Assembly (NCBI GenBank): GCA_963846885.1
Contig: CAWJXS010000007.1
Span: 1 to 64,000 of the forward strand
Direction of reading: 5' to 3'
DNA from: RPQJ01 sp963846885
GTDB lineage: Bacteria; Pseudomonadota; Gammaproteobacteria; Steroidobacterales; Steroidobacteraceae
Length of the DNA: 64,000 nt
Position 1 is the stretch's first letter, and each line of letters begins with the position of its first letter. This document shows positions 20,569-28,949 of the stretch, in pieces. A program made the translations under genes and the position numbers. The notes below the pieces were generated by a model, which did not search any database, was not told the origin of the DNA, and saw only the letters and a list, made by a program, of their open reading frames with translations.

Positions 20569-21162
20569 ATGACGGATCAATCCGACGACCAGAGCGTCGA
20601 CTTGGCCGGCTCTGCGACGCCTTCCCCTGCTGCAAACGCGCCCAAGAGCCTCTCGCGTCGCGCGCTGCTCGCCGGGGCTTCCGCTGCGGTGCCTACGGTG
20701 CTCACCCTAGGCAGCGGGGCCGCGATGGCCGCGTCCAGTTTCGGGGTTTCGGCATCGAAAACTCCCCAGCAGGTTGGCGACAATTTCGTCTGTCTCGATC
20801 CGGAAGGGCAACCCGGCCCGCGCTACTACTACGATGGCACCGCGAAGGCGACGGCAGTCACAGCGAACCGTTGGTTCGTGAGTTCGGCGGAGCTCGAACT
20901 CAAACTGGAGCGCAAGCACTGGGACAACGAGGCTAAGATCAAGACTGCTCTGGAATCGGTTCCCAAGTATTCCGGCAGCCAGTTGTGCATCGACGGTCGG
21001 AAATACATTGCGCTCGAGACCCAAAACTCTCCGCGACTGGATTCGTTCCGCAGACCGATCATGACCGAAGTGCAGGTGACGCCGAGTCCAATGATGTCGT
21101 CGAACACATACAACTCAATGGACGCCGCGGGCAAATTGACAACCACCATGTTGCGGATTTGA
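20569..21162 (+). CDS. Tat-signal secreted protein of unknown function, exosortase-associated
   Basis: I do not recognise the mature domain. The 197-residue product has a twin-arginine signal at residues 28-55 (SLSRRALLAGAS, hydrophobic stretch ending GAAMAAS), so folded export through Tat is likely. The mature part is about 140 polar residues with two cysteines (FVCLDPEG and QLCIDGRKY) and ends in TTTMLRI. The stop overlaps the proposed start of the PqqD-like gene (TTGA). Position before pqqD-like, HprK-related and nucleotidyltransferase genes suggests it is a partner or substrate of that set (inference). Confidence 0.75.
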   Translation: MTDQSDDQSVDLAGSATPSPAANAPKSLSRRALLAGASAAVPTVLTLGSGAAMAASSFGVSASKTPQQVGDNFVCLDPEGQPGPRYYYDGTAKATAVTANRWFVSSAELELKLERKHWDNEAKIKTALESVPKYSGSQLCIDGRKYIALETQNSPRLDSFRRPIMTEVQVTPSPMMSSNTYNSMDAAGKLTTTMLRI

Positions 21163-21464
21163 CCGGCACGCGCGACTTTATCAACGCACGGTGGCGCACT
21201 GCAGATTCGGTGAACCTGGCATGGGTCCACTGGGATGACGGTGCAGCAGTCTTTCATCGGCCGTCTGGCAAGACTCACTTCCTGAATCCCGCTTCCGTGC
21301 GGCTGCTGGCGCTGCTGGATGAGCGCGAACGCAGCGCATTGCAGGCCGCATCCGACCTGGCTGCGCTTGAAGGTGTGCAGCAATCACGCGAATACACCGA
21401 GCAGGTCGAAAACACGCTTTATCGCCTGGGGCAACTTGGGCTCGCGCAATGCATGCGCGGTTGA
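21159..21464 (+). CDS. PqqD-family protein (HPr-rel-A system type)
   Basis: Small winged-helix PqqD-like protein (about 100 residues), the fold of RiPP recognition elements. Typical text: VNLAWVHWDDGAAVFHRPSGKTHFLNPASVRLLALLDE, then a helical half with VENTLYRLGQLGLAQ. Start is uncertain: TTG 21159 (overlapping the upstream stop) or GTG 21210. It overlaps the HprK-related gene by 16 bases. In exosortase-type genomes this protein, the kinase and a nucleotidyltransferase occur together as the uncharacterised HPr-rel-A set. Its likely role is to present a protein or peptide to the kinase (inference). Confidence 0.75.
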   Translation: MTGTRDFINARWRTADSVNLAWVHWDDGAAVFHRPSGKTHFLNPASVRLLALLDERERSALQAASDLAALEGVQQSREYTEQVENTLYRLGQLGLAQCMRG

Positions 21465-22402
21465 ATTCGCAGCCGGTAGCCCGGGTATGCGATTTGTCGC
21501 TGGCCGAGTTTCGCTCGCGCATTGAAGGCCCGGGCCTTGGCGTTCGCATCGGTCCGTTCGACTTGCGCCTGGTTGTCCACGTTCAGGAAATCATCGGCTC
21601 GCTGTACGTGCTTTATGCCTGGTATCCAGTGCTGGAAGGTGAGCGTGTTTACAGCTGTCATGCGACCTTGCGTCCAGTGACAAGCTTCCGACAGTTCCCA
21701 TTCCGCAAAGTGCGCCTAGAAGTGGATGGCTTTGCACCGCACGCGGATGCGCAGCGATCGCATGCACTGACCGTGCTGGAGTGGGGCATCAACCTGGTCG
21801 ATTGCGCTGCGCTTCCAGTGCTACTTGATGCTCCATACAGCGGCATTGGAGCGGAATGGCAAGGCGTTGCTGTTGCCGGCAGCGCCGGGCGATGGCAAGA
21901 CCACACTCTGCGCTGCGCTTGCGCACCGGGGTTGGCGGCTGCTTTCTGACGAGTTCGGGGTGCTGCGCCCTGGTGCGGCAGAGGTGTTGCCGATGCCGCG
22001 ACCGATGCCGCTCAAGAACCAGTCGATTGCTGTCATCCGTGCGTTCGCGCCGGAAGCGGTACTGGGGCCCGAAATCGTTGGTACGCGCAAGGGCACGGTT
22101 GCGCATGTGCGACCGCCTCGACACAGCGTCGACTTGGACATGCAGCCGGCCCTTGCACGCTGGCTCGTGTTTCCGCGCTGGCAAGCCGGAGCCGCTTTGC
22201 AGTTCGAAGAATTGCCAAGCGCCGAGGCATTCATGCGGCTCGCGACCAATGCGTTCAACTACGAGATGCATGGTGAGGCGGCATTTGCAAAGCGTGCGCG
22301 ATGTGGTAGCTCGGGCGCGATGCTTGCGCACTCGTGTATTCGGAACTGGACCAGGCTGTGGACGCATTGACCCGAATTGCGGATGCAGATGATCCAGGCT
22401 GA
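21449..22402 (+). CDS. HprK-related kinase A (frameshifted)
   Basis: P-loop protein related to the HPr kinase/phosphorylase domain. The N-terminal lobe reads SLAEFRSRIEGPGLGVRIGPF and GSLYVLYAWYPVL. After an indel near 21820, the nucleotide site ALLLPAAPGDGKTTLCAALAHRGW (Walker A) and LLSDEFGVLRPG (HprK-type loop) follow. A second slip near 22290 gives VYSELDQAVDAL and IADADDPG. About 317 residues, normal for this family. The real substrate is unknown and no HPr protein is seen in the window; the Tat protein or PqqD-like partner are candidates by neighbourhood only. Confidence 0.8.
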
Positions 22403-23525
22403 CGCTTCCGGCTGACCGCGCCTTGCTGCTGGCAGCATTCTGGCGAGCCGGAGTCGATGCTCTCGATGGCCGCCGGGCGAGCTCGACCTTATCGCTGCGA
22501 CTGTTGCGGCGTGCGCGTTTGCTTGGCGTGGTCGCGGCGCGTCTGCGACGAGCGTGGGCTGATCGATCGGTTACCGCGGCAGGCCGTCGATCAGTTGGTC
22601 AGTGCCCGCGTCATGGCGGCGACGCGCGCGCGCGTAGCCCGCTGGGAACTCGACCGATCGGCCTGGGCGCTGGACGACCTGCCCGATGACGTGCCGCTGG
22701 TCGCAATGAAAGGCTGTGCGTACCTGCTGGCAGGCACGCCGAACGCAGCGGGCGGATGTTTGCGGACGTGGATCTGCTGGTGCCCGAAGCGCACTTGCCC
22801 GCAGTGGAGCGAAGCTGCGCGAGCGTGGCTGGAACGTGGCGGAGCTGACGCCGTACGACGAACACTATTACCGGCGCTGGGCGCACGAACTGCCGCCGCT
22901 GACGCCACGTGGAGCGCGACGTCGAGGTGGACCTGCACCACAACATCCTGATGCGCACGGCGCGGCTAAAGCCCTCTGCGGCGTTGCTGTTTAGCGGCGC
23001 GAGAGGTGCCGGGCTCGCGCTTCAAGGTGCTGGCGCCGGTCGACATGGTGCTGCACGCGATCGTGCACCTGTTCTATGGCGGCGAGATGGACGATGCCCT
23101 GCGCGAGCTGGTGGACATCGACGATCTGCTGCGGCACTTCGCTGCGACGGAGCCGGGGTTCTGGGAGCAGTTCTGGCCGCGCGTCGAGGCGTTGGACCTG
23201 GCAGCGGCCGGCGTTCTACGCGCTGCGCTATGCGCAGCGGATGCTCGGAACGCCGGTGCCCGAGTCTGTGATGAACGCGTCAAGGCAGGGGCGCCGCCCG
23301 CGCCGGTGCTGCGCGATGATGGATGGCTCGTGCCGCAGGCGTTGTTCCCGCGGCCATTCGACGGGCCGAGCGACGCAGCGGAGCATTGGCGCGCGGTGCT
23401 GGCTACGTGCGGTCGCACTGGGTGAAGATGCCGCCGTGATGCTGGTGCGGCATCTGACGCACAAGTTCGTTGCGCGTCGGAGGTTGGGCGCTGATTCCGG
23501 TGGCTCAACGACGAGCCGCGCGTGA
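22399..23525 (+). CDS. Nucleotidyltransferase family protein, exosortase-associated (frameshifted)
   Basis: Putative polymerase-beta-type nucleotidyltransferase. Pieces in three frames join: LPADRALLLAAFWRAGVDAL, LDRSAWALDDLPDDVPLVAMKG, MFADVDLLVPEAHL (the hG[GS]-DxD-like metal site is FADVDLLV), VDLHHNILMRTARL, FKVLAPVDMVLHAIVHLFYGGEM and WEQFWPRVEALDLAA. It follows the HprK-related gene with about 3 bases of overlap. At least six indels make the exact ends uncertain. The domain family is clear from DVDLLVP and VDLHHN; the acceptor is unknown. Confidence 0.7.
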
Positions 23526-23528
23526 CGT

Positions 23529-24273
23529 TCAGCTGATCGTCTTCGACACGTAGCCCGTCGGCCGGCTCTCGACACCCGCCGCGTTCACGGACGACAGCGA
23601 GAAGTACCAGGTGCCTTCGATCAGGTTATCGACGACATAGATCGTCGTGCCGGCGTTGGTGATCGGACGCTCTGGTCGAGCGCACCCGCGCTCTTGCCGT
23701 AGCGAATCACGTAGCCCGAAAGATCCGACAAGCGGCGTGCCGTCTTCGTTGGCCGTCGGCGGCTGCCAGGCCAGTTCCGCGAGCCGATCACGGGCTCGAC
23801 GCACGCTCGATGCTGAACGGCGTTCATCGCGGTCGTCGTCTTGCCGTCGCTGACGATGATCTGCACGCCGGTGAAGGTGCCTGTGCTGCCCGACCGGCGG
23901 CGTGCCCTCCAGCCGACCGGTCGCCGTGCTGAACGTGGCCCAGCTCGGCTTGCTGCGGACTTCGAATGTCAGCTTGTCGCCGTCGGGGTCGCTGGCGCTC
24001 GGCTGGAAGCTGTAGGGCAGGCTGATCTTGGCGACGGTTACCGGGGCGCCGGTAATCGTCGGGGCGCGGTTTTCGGTTGTTGGGGGAGTCGTCGGGGTGG
24101 TGGGCGTCGTCGGGGTGGTGGGCGTGGTGACCGTGCCGCCGCCAGCGGTCGGCGTGTCCGACTTCTTCTCGTTGTCCGTCTTGCAGCCCGCCAGACGCGG
24201 TGCTGAGCACGATTGCCAGCGCCAGGCTGGCCAGCTTGTTCGAACCTGCGAATTCCGTTGCCTTGCCGTACAT
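23529..24273 (-). CDS. Ig-like/fibronectin type III lipoprotein under riboswitch control (frameshifted)
   Basis: Predicted lipoprotein. From ATG 24273: MYGKATEFAGSNKLASLALAIVLSTAS, then a cysteine in GCKTDNEKK, a low-complexity TTPTTPTTPTTP linker, a putative Ig (He_PIG) domain with APTITGAPVTVAKISLPYSF and PSASDPDGDKLTFEV, and an FN3 domain ending TWYFSLSSVNAAGVES. At least four indels. The stop is only 3 bases from the convergent nucleotidyltransferase stop. A cyclic-di-GMP-I riboswitch lies about 100 bases upstream, tying expression to biofilm signalling. It is a paralogue of the lipoprotein at 25827-26570. Confidence 0.78.
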
Positions 24274-24370
24274 CCCAATGCTCCCGTTCCACGATCGCCG
24301 CCGGAACAGGGAGGGGTGCTGGGAGGAAGCGGATTGCGGCAGAGCCCCGGCCACGACGTGCCGGCTGGGT

Positions 24371-24459
24371 GGTTCTGGCAACCCCGCTATCCATGGTGCA
24401 GCTCACACCCAGGGACCGGAGGCTTTGCGTCCCCGCCTTGCGGCGGGTTTGCCTTTTCG
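24371..24459 (-). ncRNA. Cyclic-di-GMP-I (GEMM-I) riboswitch
   Basis: On the minus strand the conserved GEMM-I elements occur in order: GGCAAACC, a stem with a GCAA tetraloop (CGCC-GCAA-GGCG), GGGACGCAAAGCCTCCGG, a variable arm, then TGGATAGCGGGGTTGCC closing P1. These include the tetraloop and receptor and the c-di-GMP-contacting AAAGCC and AGCGGG segments. Between aptamer and the lipoprotein ATG (24273) two hairpins can form (CCGGC/GCCGG and GTTCC/GGAAC), the second next to a GGGAG Shine-Dalgarno, suggesting translational control (inference). Confidence 0.88.
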
Positions 24460-24698
24460 ATGGGCGGAAGTTTTCTCCGATTTGGGCCTGGTCGCAATGA
24501 AGGGCCGCACGTTTTGTGGGGTGCTTCACGCAATGTGCCCCACTCGCTTTCCGACGTATGAGGCGGCATTTCTGGCTGGTGCTAAATAGCATCAGCACTT
24601 GAGGAAGCACTTTCTCGGAGCCGGTTCGATGTCGATTTTTCTTACAATGCGATTGCTTTTAAGATATTATATCTATAATAATCAAACACTTAAGAATC
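24460..24698. other. Intergenic region, mostly unassigned
   Basis: No coding pattern. It contains the presumed promoter of the riboswitch transcript (not identified), a 9-bp stem hairpin at about 24577-24598 (GCTGGTGCT/AGCATCAGC), and an AT-rich stretch at 24650-24695 leading into the sigma-54 promoter. Confidence 0.5.
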
Positions 24699-24714
24699 TG
24701 GCATGGATGCTGCA
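24699..24714 (+). promoter_or_regulatory. Sigma-54 (-24/-12) promoter of the PEP-CTERM gene
   Basis: TGGCATGGATGCTGCA matches the consensus TGGCAC-N5-TTGCA at 14 of 16 scored positions or spacers, with the invariant GG-N10-GC. It is 62 bases upstream of the PEP-CTERM ATG, preceded by an AT-rich tract that could aid activator looping. Sigma-54 control of PEP-CTERM genes is known in exosortase systems. Confidence 0.68.
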
Positions 24715-24775
24715 TTAGTTTCATTGCGGGCGCTTAGCTCGATTTTTTTCAGACATAGACAAGGGAATAAAAAAC

Positions 24776-25345
24776 ATGGCCACTATGCTGCGCACGGTTG
24801 TTGCCGTTGCTGCCTTGGCGCTCGCCCCGGTAGCTGCTTTCGCGGTTCAGATCGAAGGCTCGTTCTCGTACGCGGGCAGCGTGAGCGCGAATACGCCCCT
24901 CATTCAGAACGCCACGTCGCTGAGCTTCTCAAGCATCGAGACGGAAACCGAGAATTCCCCGGGCACGGGTGATTTTCTGGGACTGACCGATGGATTGACC
25001 ATGGGGCACGCCGCTTCGTTGGTGTTTGCGCCTGTGGGCAGTGAGAACACGCCGATTACGGATTTCTGGACGGTCACCTGGAACGGAATTGACTACAGCT
25101 TCGACCTCACCACCATCAAGATCGTCGCTCAGGTGCCAGGGTTCCTGCTGCTTGAGGGCACCGGTACGTTTTACGGCACCGGCAAGGATGCGACCGACGG
25201 CGTGTGGCGCCTGAGCGCCCAGCAAGCCGGCACGCTGAGCTTCTCGGCGTCCACGGTTGCCGAGCCGGTCCCGGAACCGGGTTCGCTGGCCCTGCTCGGC
25301 CTCGGCCTGCTCGGCCTCGGCGCTGCTCGTCGTCGCAAGGCCTAA
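24776..25345 (+). CDS. PEP-CTERM sorting-domain protein
   Basis: Exported protein destined for exosortase (XrtA-type) processing. A 189-residue intact frame with a Sec signal peptide (residues 1-22, cleavage after AFA), a beta-rich, Thr/Ser-rich middle without a recognised enzymatic motif, and a classical C-terminal signal: VPEP at about 165-168, hydrophobic LALLGLGLLGLGAA and the basic end RRRKA. The gene stands alone between a sigma-54 promoter and a strong terminator. No exosortase gene is seen in the window, so the processing enzyme must be elsewhere. Function of the mature protein is unknown; matrix or biofilm protein is the usual inference. Confidence 0.93.
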   Translation: MATMLRTVVAVAALALAPVAAFAVQIEGSFSYAGSVSANTPLIQNATSLSFSSIETETENSPGTGDFLGLTDGLTMGHAASLVFAPVGSENTPITDFWTVTWNGIDYSFDLTTIKIVAQVPGFLLLEGTGTFYGTGKDATDGVWRLSAQQAGTLSFSASTVAEPVPEPGSLALLGLGLLGLGAARRRKA

Positions 25346-25387
25346 CCGATCCGTCGGAAAGCCTTACACTTCGAGGTGAGTTGATTT

Positions 25388-25420
25388 CGGCCCCGTACGC
25401 AAGTACGGGGCCGTTTTCTT
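25388..25420 (+). terminator. Rho-independent terminator after the PEP-CTERM gene
   Basis: Stem CGGCCCCGTAC / GTACGGGGCCG with a GCAA tetraloop, followed by GTTTTCTTT; 43 bases after the stop codon. Confidence 0.92.
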
Positions 25421-25445
25421 TGGGGGTTGGGAGGGGGGCGGACAA

Positions 25446-25487
25446 GACCCTCACCCTAGCGCTCTCCCAACAAGTTGGGAGAGCGGA
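25446..25487. repeat. REP-like palindrome
   Basis: CCCTCACCCTAGCGCTCTCCC-AACAAGTT-GGGAGAGCG copy of the dispersed family, directly 3' of the duplicated glrR end, just as another copy flanks the intact glrR. Confidence 0.8.
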
Positions 25488-25504
25488 TAAGAAGAAGCTC
25501 GGAC

Positions 25505-25816
25505 TAGTCCTTGAACTCTTCCGGCTTCAGCTAGTGCTTGGTCAGAAGCTTTAGGAGTCCCTGCGGTTTCGCTTGGCCATCCGGGCCGCCTGGCTCATAT
25601 TGCCCTGAGTGATTTGCAGCAGTTGCACCAGGTAGTTGCGGGTGAACTCATCCCTCGCCTCATCAAAACTGGGCAGCTGGGTGGCCTGTCCCTGGGCGTC
25701 CTGCACCTGCTCGACGGTGATCACCGGTCCGGCCCCCAGCGCCGCCACCCGCCGCACCACCATCCGCAGCTGCCGCACGTTGCCCGGCCACTTGGCGCAG
25801 GCCAGGGTCTCCATGG
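25505..25816 (-). pseudogene. Duplicated 3' fragment of glrR
   Basis: Nearly identical to the last 103 codons of the glrR gene at 26888-28177: METLACAKWPGNVRQLRMVV, VITVEQVQDAQGQATQLP and NYLVQLLQITQGNMSQAARM. It then diverges: the FYK codons are lost, the frame hits a stop, and a TAG interrupts KLLTKH-LKPEEFKD, so it cannot make the full HTH tail. It abuts the stop of the lipoprotein at 25827 with no own start signal. Together with the adjacent REP it looks like a copy of the glrR-3'/REP junction. Confidence 0.88.
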
Positions 25817-25826
25817 GTGCGGGTGG

Positions 25827-26570
25827 CTAAATTGCCTTCATCACCACCGCCGTCCGGCGGCTCTCTACGCCGTTGCTGTTGACCGAGGTCATCGCGAAGT
25901 ACCACGTCCCTGCGGCCAGGGCCGGTATTTCGATGCTGGTCTGCGATGCATCGCTGATTTCGATGCTTTGATTCAGGTTGCTGGACGCCTGGCCGTAGTA
26001 AATCCGGTATCTCGACAGATCGGTCAACGGCGATCCATCGTCGTTCTGGGTCGGTACCGTCCAGGAGAGTGTGGCCTGAGCCGGTCCCGGTTGCCGGTGC
26101 GCTCGGTCGATTCTGTCACCGTGATCGAAAAGGTCGGCAGCGCCGTCTTCAGTTCCCCATCGGTCACCGAAATCTGGATGTCGCTGAACGTGCCGGTCGC
26201 GCCAGTCGGCGGAACGCCGGTGATTTCTCCAGTGGCGGGGTTGAATGTCGCCCAAGGTGGGAGCCGTGCGACCTGAAATATCAGCACGTCCCCATCGGGA
26301 TCGTAGGCATCGGGCTTGAACGAGTAGGGCTGGTTGACGGTGGCGATGGCCTGCGGCTTGCCGGAAATCGAAGGCGCGTCATTACCCGGCGAATTGCCGG
26401 GCGAGGTGGCCGGGGGTTTGCTCGAGCCGCCGCAGGCTGGCGGGGAAGAGCGAACCGTCACCGCAGGCGGTCAGGATCAGCGAGGCGGTGATAAGGGGCA
26501 GGTAACGGGTCAGTGGTGTGGCAATGCGGGCAAATCGCCCGGCCGCCTGGTGCAGGCTGCTGGTCGGCAA
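25827..26570 (-). CDS. Ig-like/fibronectin type III lipoprotein (frameshifted)
   Basis: Predicted outer-membrane or periplasmic lipoprotein. TTG start at 26570 with AGAGG 8 bases upstream; signal RYLPLITASLILTACG with lipobox LTAC; a Ser/Pro/Gly linker; an Ig-like domain (APSISGKPQAIATVNQPYSF, DAYDPDGDVLIFQV, FNPATGEITGVPP); and an FN3 domain (LSWTVPTQNDDGSPLTDLSRYRI, LAAGTWYFAMTSVNSNGVES). Two or three indels. It is a diverged paralogue of the riboswitch-controlled protein at 23529-24273 but has no riboswitch upstream. Ig/FN3 lipoproteins are common next to exosortase genes; role unknown. Confidence 0.75.
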
Positions 26571-26826
26571 GATTGACCTCTGTCGATTTGAGGCGAACGG
26601 GTTGTACGAAATGTCGTCAGCCGACGGCGTCCGCAGCGAGTGCGGGCCGGTGATGGGTCAGACGATCAACGTTGCCGGGCAGGGTTCTGGACGATCTGCG
26701 CGGGACTCAGCGGGGAAGCCGGTCGCCGTTCTCGGCGCGGGGATTATGTGAAACGAGGAGCGACGGCGAAAGGCCAGTTTTGTCGCTGTTTGGAGTCATC
26801 TCGGTAAACCGAGGGGGCGACGCCGG
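26571..26826. other. Intergenic region without recognised content
   Basis: Leader of the second Ig/FN3 lipoprotein (minus strand). I see no GEMM-type elements, no sigma-54 site and no coding pattern. Confidence 0.5.
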
Positions 26827-26881
26827 ACCCTCACCCCTGACGCCCTCACCCTAACCCTCTCCCGCAAAGCGGGAGAGGGAG
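26827..26881. repeat. REP-like palindrome 3' of glrR
   Basis: A partial CCCTCACCC followed by a full CCCTCACCCTAACCCTCTCCC-GCAAAGC-GGGAGAGGG copy, 6 bases from the glrR stop. Confidence 0.85.
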
Positions 26882-26887
26882 CGAGAG

Positions 26888-28177
26888 TCAGTCCTTGAAC
26901 TCTTCGGGCTTCAGCTCGTGCTTGGTCAGCAGCTTGTAGAAGTCCGTGCGGTTCCGCTTGGCCATCCGGGCCGCCTGGCTGACGTTTCCCTGGGTGATCT
27001 GCAGCAGTTGCACCAGGTAGTTCCGGGTGAACTCATCCCGCGCCTCGTCGAAGCTGGGCAGCTGCGTGGCCTGTCCCTGGGCGTCCTGCACCTGCTCGAC
27101 GGTGATCACCGGTCCGGCGCCCAGCGACGCCACCTGCCGCACCACCATCCGCAGCTGCCGCACGTTGCCCGGCCACTTGGCGCTGGCCAGGGTCTCCATG
27201 GCCTCGGGCGACAGCGAGCGCTTGGGCTGGCCGGTCTCGTTGGCCAGGTCTTCCAGGCACTGGGCGGCCAGCAGGGGCACGTCCTCGCGCCGCCGGGTGA
27301 GCGGCGGCAGGTCGATGTGGACCGCGCTGACCAGCTCCAGCAGGTCGGTGGAATAGCGCCCATCGGCCGCCAGTTCGTCGGGGCGACGGTCGCTGGTGGC
27401 CAGTACCCGCACGTCCCGCGGTCCCGCGCAGCAGGCTCGCCAGGCGCGTCTGCAGGTTCAGGGCCAGGTCGTCGACGTTGCGCAGGAAGATCGTGCCGCC
27501 GGTGGCGTTGCTCGACCGACCGCGCCAGCTCCTGCTCGCACGCCACCAGGTGCTCGGCGCTGCCGTCCAGCGAGCTGCAGTCGACCGAGACGAAGGGCCC
27601 CTCGCGGCGGCCACTGGCCCGGTGGATGGCCCGGGCCATGCAGTTCCTTGCCGGTGCCGGGCTCGCCGGTAATCAAGACCGACGAATCCGTGCCGGCGAC
27701 CAGGTGCGCCTTGGCCAGGCGGTCCTCGACCAGCGGGCTGCGGGTGGCGAACTCGGTGCGCCATTCCTCGGCGGTGTCGGCGAAGCCCGAGGTCTTGAGC
27801 GCGCGGCGCACTTCCTCGAGCAGCTGTTCCTTCTCGACCGGCTTGGTCAGGAACGCGAACGCGCCCGACTGCGTGGCCTTGACCGCATCGGGAATCGTGC
27901 CGTGCGCGGTGAGCATGATCACGTTGAGGCCGGGCCAGCGGCGCTGCAGTTCGCGCAGCAGCGCGATGCCGTCCATCTCGGCCATGCGCAGGTCGGTGAT
28001 CACCAGGTCGGGCCGGAAGCGCGCGATGACCGAGAGCGCCTTGGCCGCGTTCTCGGCGGGTTCGACTTCGTATTTCTGCGAGCGCAACCGGATGGTGAGC
28101 AGGCGCAGCAGGCCCGGATCGTCGTCGACGACCAGGATCTTCGGCGTGCGTTTGCTGCTGGTGCGCGGTGCGGCCAT
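26888..28177 (-). CDS. glrR: GlrR/QseF-type response regulator lacking the GAFTGA loop (frameshifted)
   Basis: NtrC-family response regulator. Receiver domain (residues 12-125): ILVVDDDPGLLRLL, phospho-Asp in DLVITDLRM, TAHG and Lys in FLTKPVEKEQ. AAA+ domain: Walker A ITGEPGTGKEL, then FVSVDCSSLDGSAEHLVACEQELARSV running directly into GGTIFLRNVDDLALNLQTRL. The expected ELFGH-GAFTGA segment is missing and Walker B DE is replaced by RN. HTH end: SQAARMAKRNRTDFYKLLTKHEL, very like GlrR. Indels near 27636, 27515 and 27420 were repaired to read this, and none accounts for the missing loop. It starts 10 bases after the qseG-like gene. Confidence 0.85.
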
Positions 28178-28187
28178 GGTGGGTGGC

Positions 28188-28814
28188 TTATTGCCCTTCG
28201 GGCGTGAGCGCGCGTTCCATCTCGGCGACTGCTTCGAGCTTGCGCTCGGCCTCGGCCAGCGCTTTCTTGATCCGCTGCGTCTCGGCGTTGAGCGCGTTGT
28301 AGCGGCGGTCGTCTTCCGAGTCGAGCGACTTGAGGCGCCGCTCGGACTCCTCGCGCTGGCGGGCCAGGTCGGCATAGAGCGCGACGCGTGCGTCGTACTC
28401 ACGCAGGAACGCGTTGGCCAGCGAGACCTCCTGCGGCGCTGAGGTCGTGCTGGCCCGCGAGCAGTTCGGTGATCAGGCGCCGCGCCTCGACCGGGTTGCT
28501 GAGCGAGTGGCCGGCCGCGCCCAGGGCGAGGGCATAGCGCAGGCGGTTGGCGGCGGTGGGGTTCTGCTGCGCGTTGGTCTGCGTCGCGGCGAGCTCCGCC
28601 GACTGGCGCATGACGTCGCCCGGCGCCATCAGATCGAGCAACTGGAAGTACGACTCCAGGCTGGCCGGTTGCGGCGAGGCGGGGACGGTGGGCTGGCCGG
28701 GGAGGGTGCCCGATTTCTCGGTGGTCTGGAAGCCGGTGCAGGCGGTCAGCACGAGCGAGGGCGGAGAGCGCAAAAAACGCTTTACAAACAGATGGGTTGC
28801 GGGTGAATCGTCAT
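28188..28814 (-). CDS. qseG: QseG-like lipoprotein of the GlrKR system (frameshifted)
   Basis: Small lipoprotein that in enterobacteria links the kinase GlrK/QseE to the outer membrane. Read from ATG 28814 through indels: signal ending LVLTACTGF (lipobox LTAC), a Pro-rich linker, then LESYFQLLDLMAPGDVMRQS, NPTAANRLRYALALGAAGHS and ARRLITELLAGQHDLS, and a charged coiled-coil end closing with ALTPEGQ at 28188. About 208 residues. The call rests on position (directly before glrR) and this helical-repeat pattern; sequence conservation of QseG is low, so the symbol is tentative. Confidence 0.65.
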
Positions 28815-28949
28815 TTCGCGGTGAAGTCGGCAGATTGACGAGGAGGGCGGGTGTGCAGGGCCTGAAATGATAGACCGATTTCCGAGCCGGCGGTGCGGGG
28901 TCGCGACCGAATGATACAATCGACAAAATTTACTACACAGGGTGAAGCC

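Noticed and set aside
26888..28177. Assignment as PrsR, the exosortase sigma-54 activator
   Set aside because: The C-terminal HTH text, the qseG-like neighbour and the kinase with HAMP and HisKA fit GlrR, and the GAFTGA loop is missing.
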